NCBI GenBank assembly: GCA_945883455.1
Contig: CAMCXJ010000135.1
Span: 1 to 5,553, forward strand
Direction of reading: 5' to 3'
Length of the DNA stretch: 5,553 nt
Source of the DNA: Prosthecobacter debontii
Lineage (GTDB): Bacteria; Verrucomicrobiota; Verrucomicrobiia; Verrucomicrobiales; Akkermansiaceae
A model generated the notes under the pieces. That model did no database searches. It was not told the origin of the DNA and was given only the letters and a program-made list of their open reading frames with translations. Position numbers and translations under genes: made by a program. This document shows, one piece after another, positions 1 to 5,261 of this stretch (its first letter is position 1; each line of letters opens with the position of its first letter).

Positions 1-891
1 GCCGAGAACGCCTACCGCCAGGCATACCTGCTCGACCCCGCATCGCGCGATTGGAAGCTCGGCCTCGCGCAGGCGCTCATGGCGCAGGAGAAATACGCGG
101 AATCCGCCAACCTCATCGGCACTCTCATCGAGGAGAATCCGAACGACAAGCAGCTCTGGCTCCAGCAAACCAACGCCTACCTCGCCATGGACAAGAAGGA
201 GGATGCCGCCGTGAACCTGGAGGTGCTGCGCGTCAAGGGGCTCGCCGACGAGTCGAACCTCAGTCTTCTCGGAAACCTTTACATGGATCGCAACGAGCCG
301 CAGCTTGCGCTCCTCGCCTACCTCGCGGCCATGGGGAAATCGGAGAAGCTCAACGTCGCACAGACCCTCAAGTCCGCGAAAATCCTCAGCGACTACGGCT
401 ATCCGGACAAGGCGGACGAATTTATCACCGAGGTCAGGAAAAAGGCCGGTGACACGATCTCGGACGCGGAAAAGCTCAGCCTCATGCTCACCGAGGTGAG
501 CGTGGCTCAGGCGAAGAAGCAGCCCGACCGCGTGGAGGCCTTGCTCAACCAGCTCTTGGATACGAACCCCGCCAACGGCGATGTCCTCCTGGAACTCGCC
601 CGCCACAAGGATCTGCTCTCCCGTGAGGAGGCGGATCCGGAAAAACGCGCCGCTCTCGTCGTCGAGGCGCGCACGAACTACCAGCTCGCCGTCCGCAACG
701 AGGCCGTCGCCTATCCCGCCAACCTTGCGCTCGGCCAGATGCTTGTCCGCGAGCGCCGCTACCCCGAGGCGATGCCGCACCTGCAAGCCGCGCTGGAACT
801 GAAGAAAAGCGATAGCCTCGAGCAGTACGTTTCCCGCGTCCGCCGCGCCGCCGACCGCGAGCAGGATCGCGCAGACAAAGAAGCGCCATGA
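1..891 (+). CDS. Tetratricopeptide-repeat protein, 5' end outside window
   Basis: The frame is open from base 1 and the TPR register already runs there (AYRQAYLLDP at visible residues 4-13), so the ATG at 79 is internal and the gene begins left of the window. 296 residues are visible. Helical-hairpin repeats with typical TPR spacing lie at about residues 17-49 (EKYAESANLIGTLIEENP), 50-83 (LWLQQTNAYLAMDKKEDAA), 84-115 (LLGNLYMDRNEPQLALLAY) and 233-270 (NLALGQMLVRERRYPEAMPH). A charged tail rich in Arg, Asp and Glu follows. TPR proteins are protein-binding scaffolds; no catalytic motif is seen. The stop codon overlaps the porin start (ATGA), so the two are probably translationally coupled and an envelope role is inferred. 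It resembles the TPR partners of TonB/ExbBD/DUF3450 clusters, which upstream genes would confirm. The TPR call is secure; the role is not. Confidence 0.85.
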   Translation, partial: AENAYRQAYLLDPASRDWKLGLAQALMAQEKYAESANLIGTLIEENPNDKQLWLQQTNAYLAMDKKEDAAVNLEVLRVKGLADESNLSLLGNLYMDRNEPQLALLAYLAAMGKSEKLNVAQTLKSAKILSDYGYPDKADEFITEVRKKAGDTISDAEKLSLMLTEVSVAQAKKQPDRVEALLNQLLDTNPANGDVLLELARHKDLLSREEADPEKRAALVVEARTNYQLAVRNEAVAYPANLALGQMLVRERRYPEAMPHLQAALELKKSDSLEQYVSRVRRAADREQDRADKEAP

Positions 892-2219
892 GATTTCCCG
901 CACTCCATATCCTGTTGCTTGCCGCGCCCTTCGCCTATGCCAACGAGGCGCTGGACGTGCTCGAAGGCAAGATCGACGCGAACAGCGTGATCCTGCCTCC
1001 GCGCGAGGTTCCCGAGGGCGGGGAAGCGGAGGGCGGCGAGGCAGGAGACGAGCGTGTTGAGAACATCATCTACCTGCCGCCAGAGTGGGCGCCCAGCCCC
1101 CTTGACGGGCTCTGGTCGCGATCCGTACTTTACGACAACGCGGCAAATCCATGGGTGCAGCAGTTCGCCGTCACCGGGCAGTATGATGTGACCGCAAGCT
1201 TCGGCAAGGCGGAGACGGAGCCCTCCGGAATGACGCCTGCCCGCAACACCGACCTCGATGGCACCCGCACCCGCCGGGCACGCCTCGGGGCACGCATCCT
1301 GGCTTTCAACAACACCGAGATCGAGGCCGTGGGCGAGTTCGCCGGAGACACCCAATACCGGGGTGTGGAGCGGCTCAAGGCCTATACCCAGGTTTCCCAG
1401 ACAACCGGTGTGACCTACGGAAAATTCAGCCCCAATTTCGGAACGGAATCGAGGGTCGAACCATCGCTTTCCCCCTACCCCTACAGGGGCGCGCTTACGA
1501 ACATGGTCGCACCAGCCGCCGCGCTGGGTGCCAGCATCCATCACGCCGGGAAAAAGCTCGACTATGACATCGGCTGGTTCTCCAGCGATTACGATCCCGA
1601 GTTCGGCTCGATGGGCGGTGACGGGATGCTGAATGTCAGCGTCTCCGGTTCCTTCGTGGAGAAAACCGGCGAATCCTTCGCCCGCACCAGGTGGCACGCC
1701 GATTACCTCCACAACTTCGATGCGGGACGATCCAACCCGCAAGGCTACCAGATCGCCGGCCAGCGCTCCGCCAACGGCAACCAGCTCATCGTGCAGAACC
1801 CCGCCTACCGCCACCTATTCTCCATCGGAGTGAAAACGGATTCCGACCGCTCCTCCTTTTCCGGCGATTTCCAGCTCGCCAAGGGTGACACCACCGTCTG
1901 GGGGTTATCCCTTGGCGCCACCCATTGGATCGTGCCCGGCACGCTGAACCTCGTCGGGCGCTACCAATACGCGGGCACGGACGACACGCGCGGAATCGTC
2001 GCCGCTCCAGGGAATTCCGGCGAACTCCGCTACGACGCCTCGCCGTTCTTCACGGGCGACGAATACCACTCGTTCTACCTCGGCACGAACCTGCACCTAT
2101 ACAAGGACAGCCTCCTGCTCCGCAACGGGGTCGAATACATGATCCTCAACGACGAAGTCGGAAACAGCTTCAACACCGAGGCGTTCACCTGGCAAACCGG
2201 CGCGCAGATCTCATTCTAA
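888..2219 (+). CDS. Outer-membrane porin, phosphate-selective porin O/P-like
   Basis: 443 residues with an N-terminal signal peptide (hydrophobic LLLAAPFAYA, likely cleavage after residue 18). An acidic Glu/Gly-rich linker follows at residues 42-55 (PEGGEAEGGEAGDE). From about residue 85 the protein shows alternating amphipathic beta-strands rich in Gly and aromatic residues. Elements resembling Porin_O_P proteins are NPWVQQFAVTGQYD (88-100), the Arg-rich strand TRTRRARLGARI (126-137) and VTYGKFSPNFGTE (175-187). The C-terminus ends in Phe (TGAQISF), the usual signal for BAM-dependent insertion. It should form a beta-barrel channel for anions or small solutes; specificity cannot be read from sequence. 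The ATG at 888 is chosen because it gives the signal peptide and overlaps the TPR stop by 4 bases. The acidic linker may lie in the periplasm. The beta-barrel call is strong; the exact family is moderately sure. Confidence 0.82.
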   Translation: MRFPALHILLLAAPFAYANEALDVLEGKIDANSVILPPREVPEGGEAEGGEAGDERVENIIYLPPEWAPSPLDGLWSRSVLYDNAANPWVQQFAVTGQYDVTASFGKAETEPSGMTPARNTDLDGTRTRRARLGARILAFNNTEIEAVGEFAGDTQYRGVERLKAYTQVSQTTGVTYGKFSPNFGTESRVEPSLSPYPYRGALTNMVAPAAALGASIHHAGKKLDYDIGWFSSDYDPEFGSMGGDGMLNVSVSGSFVEKTGESFARTRWHADYLHNFDAGRSNPQGYQIAGQRSANGNQLIVQNPAYRHLFSIGVKTDSDRSSFSGDFQLAKGDTTVWGLSLGATHWIVPGTLNLVGRYQYAGTDDTRGIVAAPGNSGELRYDASPFFTGDEYHSFYLGTNLHLYKDSLLLRNGVEYMILNDEVGNSFNTEAFTWQTGAQISF

Positions 2220-2253
2220 CTCTCACCAACAAACACCAACGACATCCATTACT
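2220..2253 (+). promoter_or_regulatory. G-poor leader without Shine-Dalgarno sequence
   Basis: The 34 bases between the porin stop and the next ATG contain a single G and consist of A, C and T (CACCAACAAACACCAACGAC). No AGGAGG-like purine box is present. Such unstructured A/C-rich leaders are compatible with initiation that does not use the anti-Shine-Dalgarno sequence, as described for Bacteroidota. No promoter motif stands out, so read-through from the porin is the simplest reading. Confidence 0.35.
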
Positions 2254-2859
2254 ATGAAAGCAATCCTCCTCGCTCTCGCCCTCATCACCCCTGCCTTTGC
2301 GGTCGGCTTCGACACGGAAGGCTTCGGCCAGCGCCTCAACGGCTGGAAGAAGAACGGCACGGCGCTCTATGATTTCACGGACGCCCAATACCGCACCTAC
2401 AAGCCCACCATCACGCAAACGTCGGATGGCGGCATCTACATCACCACACAAGTCGATCTCATCGCCTTTGGTGACGCGGGTGCGGTTTCCCATATCGATA
2501 TGACCTTCAGCGCCGGTGGCACGCTCCTCAGCGCCCAGCTCCGCTCGACGATCGGCCGCAAGACGATCGACACCGGCCTTGTCCGCCGCCCCGAGGCACC
2601 TACGCCACCCACCGCTGTGGAAGGCCAGCCCGCCCCGAAGGTCATGCCGTTTCACGCGGCCGAGGAACTCATCATCGAGCTCTTCAATCGCTACGATACG
2701 GAAATGCGCAAGGTTTCCGAGGGTAAGGATGCCGAGAAACGCGACCTCTTCAGCCGCCTCGGCGGGAGCAAGAACGCAAAGACCGCAAACCTCGCCGCCG
2801 GCCTCCGCCACAACTGCAACCTCATGCTCATGCATGTCGGCGGCGGTGGGATGAAGTAG
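2254..2859 (+). CDS. Small exported protein of unknown function
   Basis: 201 residues. The N-terminus is a clear Sec signal peptide (MKAILLALALITPAFA, cleavage likely after Ala16), giving a mature protein of about 185 residues. The first half of the mature protein is probably beta-rich (YRTYKPTITQTSDGGIYITT, then VSHIDMTFSAGGTLLSAQL). A Pro-rich linker follows at about residues 113-129 (PEAPTPPTAVEGQPAP), then a mainly helical, charged C-terminal part with one Cys (HNCNLMLMHVGGGG). There is no lipobox, no transmembrane segment after the signal and no recognised domain. It lies 34 bases after the porin in the same orientation, so it may be co-transcribed and act in the periplasm with the porin or TPR protein; this rests on position alone. 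A REP-like palindrome begins about 10 bases after its TAG stop. Confidence 0.8.
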   Translation: MKAILLALALITPAFAVGFDTEGFGQRLNGWKKNGTALYDFTDAQYRTYKPTITQTSDGGIYITTQVDLIAFGDAGAVSHIDMTFSAGGTLLSAQLRSTIGRKTIDTGLVRRPEAPTPPTAVEGQPAPKVMPFHAAEELIIELFNRYDTEMRKVSEGKDAEKRDLFSRLGGSKNAKTANLAAGLRHNCNLMLMHVGGGGMK

Positions 2860-2868
2860 TCCTTTCGC

Positions 2869-2896
2869 GGTAGGGTCGTTTTGACAAAACGACCCA
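2869..2896 (+). repeat. REP-like palindromic element, left copy
   Basis: The core at 2873-2895 is a perfect 11-bp inverted repeat, GGGTCGTTTTG and CAAAACGACCC, around a single A. GTAG stands at its 5' foot (2870-2873), sharing its last G with the stem. A 5' GTAG/GTRG next to a palindrome is the known signature of REP sequences recognised by RAYT (TnpA-REP) transposases. The element lies 10 bases after the stop of the upstream gene. No T-run follows, so it is not a canonical intrinsic terminator, though it may still stabilise the mRNA 3' end. Confidence 0.75.
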
Positions 2897-2990
2897 CCCT
2901 GTGCGTCCAACAAGATCTGAAATCTGTGTCTCACCCTCTCGCTGCGTGATGCGGAGCTCTCCTCCCATTACCGTGCAGACACACGCGACG

Positions 2991-3018
2991 TGGGTCATTT
3001 TGTCAAAATGACCCTACC
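2991..3018 (-). repeat. REP-like palindromic element, right copy
   Basis: Inverted copy of the left element. Its core at 2992-3014 is a perfect 11-bp inverted repeat, GGGTCATTTTG and CAAAATGACCC, around a single T. Compared with the left copy, only one base pair of the stem has changed (G-C to A-T), with both sides altered so that pairing is kept. On the minus strand GTAG occupies 3017-3014, and its TAG is the folB stop codon. Confidence 0.75.
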
Positions 3019-3370
3019 TCTCCCGACTGGTCCTCACGGAGACGGAATCCGCGTCCGGGAGGATGCGCTTTTCCACCTCCACGTCCACGGACGAAAGGGG
3101 ATAGGACGAAAGTAGAAACTCCGCAATGTCGGTGGCGAGGGTCTCGATGAGGTGTCTCGGTTTTTCCGAGGCCAGCTCTGCAAGGCGTTGCGAGACCTCG
3201 TAATAATCCACAGTGTTTGCGACCTTGTCCTGAAGCCCATGGAAGCCCTGCGAAGGCCGCATCCGGACGGTGATCCAAAGGGTCTGGGGTTCCGCGCGTT
3301 CCTCATCCGGCACGCCGATGTGTGTATGCACGGCGAGGCGGCGTATTTCGATTTCGTCATCTGTATTCAT
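3014..3370 (-). CDS. folB: Dihydroneopterin aldolase
   Basis: 118 residues, the usual length for FolB. The enzyme cleaves 7,8-dihydroneopterin to 6-hydroxymethyl-7,8-dihydropterin and glycolaldehyde in cytosolic folate synthesis. Family motifs are in order: IGVPDEER (19-25), NTVDYYEV (52-59), HLIETLA (73-79) and a C-terminal EKRILPDADSVSV (100-112). Aligned by eye with the Staphylococcus aureus enzyme, catalytic Glu22, Tyr54 and Lys100 correspond to Glu24, Tyr56 and Lys101, and pterin-binding Glu74 to Glu76, so an active enzyme is expected. The ATG overlaps the stop of the HAD-Nudix gene by 4 bases (ATGA), implying translational coupling. The stop TAG lies inside the GTAG of the right REP-like element, so the last residues may have been reset by that insertion. 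Neopterin epimerase-type relatives (FolX) are a less likely alternative. Confidence 0.9.
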   Translation of the reverse strand: MNTDDEIEIRRLAVHTHIGVPDEERAEPQTLWITVRMRPSQGFHGLQDKVANTVDYYEVSQRLAELASEKPRHLIETLATDIAEFLLSSYPLSSVDVEVEKRILPDADSVSVRTSRER

Positions 3371-4404
3371 GACAGCATCTTGTCTTCCATCACGCGGTTG
3401 AGAAGCTGGATCGTCGCAAGGTTCAATTCCAAGGCGAACGCTTCCTCGATGGTCACCCAGCGGAATTCCTCGGCTTCATCGTTGAGCGTGACATCGCGGG
3501 AGTCGGTCTTGGCGAGGTAGTTGAGCAGGATGAAATGCTCCGGGCGGATGAAGGAGGGCGAGAAGATGGATTCCTGCACCATCACGAATCGGATATCGGA
3601 AACTTCCAATGCGGTCTCTTCGCGGATCTCGCGTATCAGGGCGTCCTCGCAGGTTTCGCCACGTTCGATTTTCCCGCCGGGGATGCCCCAGAGGTTGCTC
3701 CACTTGTGGGTGCGGATCATCAGCACTTTTCCGTGCCCATCGTGAATCAAGGCACCGACGGTTGCGATCGGGCGCTCCGCCTTGCGTTTCTCCATCATTT
3801 TCACCAGCACCCCGAGATCCGGCACCGTGATGTCCGGCCTGACCGCCGCGAGCACTTCCGCGTGGTGGTATCCGGTCAGCACCGCGATCGAGGAGATGCC
3901 GCCGTGCCGCGCGGTCTCGATGTCATGCGTCATATCGCCGACGAACGCGGTCTCCTCCCGATCCAGCCCGTGAGTCTCGATGATGAAATCGATTAGCTCC
4001 CTTTTATCGAGGACTCCCGCGTAGGTCTTTTCGAAGAAATCTTCCATACTGAACTCATGGAGCTGCCGCAGGAACGCATCGGCGTCCATTGAGGTGAGTA
4101 CGAACATCCGCATCCCGCGCGCGTGCGCCCATTCCAGCTTCTCCCGCGCGTGGGGCAGGACAGTGACGGGGCTGACCGCCGCATCGAAGGCCGGACGGAA
4201 ATGCGACTCGAGCTCTTCGAGGGAAACGCCCGGCAGGATCTCCGCGTAGAACTCACGGTAAGGCAGCCGGAAGCCGCGCCGGAAACCCTCGCGGTCGTAG
4301 GGCGCGATCCCGTATTTCCCGAGCACGGCGTTCGTCGCCTCGATCACCGGCCCCATGTCGTCCACGAGCGTGCCGGACCAGTCGAATATCAGGTTCTTGA
4401 ACAT
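3367..4404 (-). CDS. HAD-like phosphatase fused to Nudix hydrolase
   Basis: 345 residues with two domains. Residues 1-205 form a HAD hydrolase: motif I FDWSGTLVDD with nucleophile Asp8, an alpha-helical cap at about 15-80, motif II LTS (103-105), motif III Lys134 and motif IV GDMTHD with Asp157 and Asp161. The second motif I Asp is replaced by Ser10; phosphonatases have Ala there. Residues 211-340 form a Nudix domain, with the Nudix box at 244-266 (GKIERGE, then REIREETAL). It fits GX5EX7REUXEEXGU except that the last Gly is Ala265; all metal-binding Glu residues are kept. It is translationally coupled to folB. Nudix plus phosphatase activity would convert dihydroneopterin triphosphate to dihydroneopterin, the FolB substrate; this function is inferred. 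Alternatives are a phosphoglycolate phosphatase-like HAD joined to a nucleotide-sanitising Nudix. No Shine-Dalgarno precedes the ATG; the bases before it are TTTTCCACCC. Confidence 0.88.
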   Translation of the reverse strand: MFKNLIFDWSGTLVDDMGPVIEATNAVLGKYGIAPYDREGFRRGFRLPYREFYAEILPGVSLEELESHFRPAFDAAVSPVTVLPHAREKLEWAHARGMRMFVLTSMDADAFLRQLHEFSMEDFFEKTYAGVLDKRELIDFIIETHGLDREETAFVGDMTHDIETARHGGISSIAVLTGYHHAEVLAAVRPDITVPDLGVLVKMMEKRKAERPIATVGALIHDGHGKVLMIRTHKWSNLWGIPGGKIERGETCEDALIREIREETALEVSDIRFVMVQESIFSPSFIRPEHFILLNYLAKTDSRDVTLNDEAEEFRWVTIEEAFALELNLATIQLLNRVMEDKMLS

Positions 4405-4412
4405 GGGTGGAA

Positions 4413-4447
4413 AATTCTAAGCTCTAAATTTTAAATCCTAAATTTGA
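4413..4447. repeat. Degenerate heptamer tandem repeat, five units
   Basis: Five consecutive 7-base units: AATTCTA, AGCTCTA, AATTTTA, AATCCTA, AATTTGA. This approximates AANNCTA, or TAGNNTT on the minus strand. The block is strikingly A+T-rich against its surroundings and begins 8 bases upstream of the HAD-Nudix start codon, so it lies in the leader or promoter of that gene. A -10-like TAAAAT is present on the minus strand at about 4428-4433, without a convincing -35. Short heptameric tandem repeats are known intergenic elements in cyanobacteria; a link here is by analogy only. Confidence 0.55.
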
Positions 4448-4576
4448 TCTTCTCCGCGTTGCTTTGCGATCTTTGACTTCATTCTTCTGTCCAAACATAC
4501 TGGCTACGCGGGAGTGAATGGCTCGCTGGCGCTCACATGGTTTTGCAGCTCTGCGGTGAAAATTTCTCATTATTCA
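4448..4576. other. Spacer between DUF721 gene and HAD-Nudix gene
   Basis: No gene is supported here. On the minus strand the part next to the heptamers reads CAAAGATCGCAAAGCAACGC, with CAAAG repeated, which looks like low-complexity intergenic repeat sequence. No intrinsic terminator with a T-run was found after the DUF721 stop. A promoter for the HAD-Nudix/folB pair may lie in this spacer, but I cannot place it. Confidence 0.5.
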
Positions 4577-4969
4577 TCATCCCAACGTGAATCTAACGGA
4601 TTTGATTTTATCCTCGCCGAAGCGTTCGCGGATCCGGCGGAGCAGATCGGGTTTCATTTGCTCAAGATGGAAGCGCATGGCGGGCTGGGTGACGCGGAGG
4701 ATCAGGTTGCCCTCCTTGGCCGAGACCGGCTCGGTGTTCGCCCCGATGAAATCCCCGGCGATCTCCTTCCACGCCTTTTTCACTTCCTCCTCGTCGAGGC
4801 TGTCGGCGAAAAACTGCATTCGGAGAATCGCATCCACCCAATCCCCGGCGGCGGAGACGTTTTTGTTCGGGTTGAGCGGTTTTGCGCAGCCGAGCCACTC
4901 GCTCGTCAGTTCCTCGTGGATGACCTCGCGCCGCGTCGGTTTCTGTCTCCGTGGCGCGACCATGGCCAT
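4577..4969 (-). CDS. DUF721/DciA-like protein
   Basis: 130 residues. The first about 60 are charged and probably flexible (basic PRRQKPTRREV at 6-16). The DUF721 core follows: the helix with AWKEIAG (66-72), strand NLILRVTQ (88-95), helix AMRFHLEQMKPDLLRRI (97-113) and final strand IKSVRF (122-127). DUF721 includes DciA, which assists loading or operation of the replicative helicase DnaB in bacteria lacking DnaC or DnaI; many members are uncharacterised. DciA core domains bind DNA through a KH-like fold, and the basic residues fit that. The ATG overlaps the ferredoxin stop by one base (TAATG), indicating coupling; a second ATG two codons in (4963) is possible. The family assignment is good; a helicase-loader role is inferred. 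Confidence 0.8.
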   Translation of the reverse strand: MAMVAPRRQKPTRREVIHEELTSEWLGCAKPLNPNKNVSAAGDWVDAILRMQFFADSLDEEEVKKAWKEIAGDFIGANTEPVSAKEGNLILRVTQPAMRFHLEQMKPDLLRRIRERFGEDKIKSVRFTLG

Positions 4970-5205
4970 TAGGCATCTCCGTCTTCGCCGATGGCTTCAA
5001 CCGGGCAGCCCTCCATCGCCTCGCGGCACTGGGCTTCCTCCTCGGCATTCTCCGGTTGTTTAAAAACGAAAGAGTACCCCTCGTCGTCCGCGCGGGTGAA
5101 GTTGCTCGGCGCGGTCTCACGGCAGAGATCGCAGTCGATGCACTGGCTGTCCACGTAGAATTTTCCGGCTACGTTCTCTTCGTTCTTATCTTCCTTGTCG
5201 GCCAT
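4969..5205 (-). CDS. Single-cluster [4Fe-4S] ferredoxin
   Basis: 78 residues, acidic throughout as usual for ferredoxins. Cluster ligands are Cys22, Cys25 and Cys28 (CIDCDLC) and the distant Cys67 in GCPVEAI. This matches monocluster ferredoxins of the Bacillus type, in which the second cluster is lost and a loop with APSNF and a Tyr/Phe-rich strand (DEGYSFVFKQP) intervenes. An extra Cys60 lies seven residues before Cys67. It is a small cytosolic electron carrier; its partners are not visible. The ATG at 5205 is preferred because the protein then begins MADKEDKNEE; a TTG at 5265 would add 20 residues unlike ferredoxin and overlap the toxin stop. No Shine-Dalgarno is seen (CCACCTTACACAC before ATG). 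The next gene overlaps its stop. Confidence 0.88.
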   Translation of the reverse strand: MADKEDKNEENVAGKFYVDSQCIDCDLCRETAPSNFTRADDEGYSFVFKQPENAEEEAQCREAMEGCPVEAIGEDGDA

Positions 5206-5261
5206 GTGTGTAAGGTGGTTTCCCGCCCCTTGGATGCATGCGGAAGGGGAGTCTTGCAACT

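Larger units (their letters stand above)
2869..3018. mobile_element. REPIN/BIME-like inverted REP doublet
   Basis: Two 28-base REP-like copies (2869-2896 and, inverted, 2991-3018) enclose 94 bases, giving a 150-base unit with 26/28 matching arms. Both GTAG tetranucleotides face outward. A weaker inner inverted pair, TGTGTCT at 2925-2931 and AGACACA at 2977-2983, could extend the folding. The unit fills nearly all of the space between two convergent genes, a typical REP location. No target-site duplication is evident and no transposase is present, so any mobility would depend on a RAYT elsewhere. The spacer has no coding potential that I can see. Confidence 0.65.

Noticed and set aside
759..1814. 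Long minus-strand open frame of 351 codons opposite the porin
   Set aside because: It is antisense to a gene with signal peptide, barrel strands and terminal Phe. Its translation shows no recognisable domain and fits the mirror-frame bias of G+C-rich DNA.
2873..2895. Intrinsic terminator at the left palindrome
   Set aside because: The hairpin is followed by ACCCTGTG with no T-run. A REP-type element explains it and its inverted partner better, though a role in 3'-end stability is not excluded.
2185..2934. Minus-strand open frame of 249 codons opposite the small exported protein
   Set aside because: It runs through the porin end, the whole exported-protein gene and the left REP element; the translation shows no domain. 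The plus-strand signal peptide is more convincing.
2861..3026. Classical MITE with target-site duplication
   Set aside because: The flanks CCTTTCGC and TCTCCCGA show no direct duplication, and each arm is itself a palindrome, unlike ordinary terminal inverted repeats.
3535..3996. Plus-strand open frame of 153 codons within the HAD-Nudix gene
   Set aside because: It lies opposite a frame with intact Nudix and HAD motifs and has no recognisable features.
4424..4498. Minus-strand 24-codon frame with a basic product upstream of the HAD-Nudix gene
   Set aside because: No ribosome site, and its end is made of the heptamer repeat; nothing supports translation.
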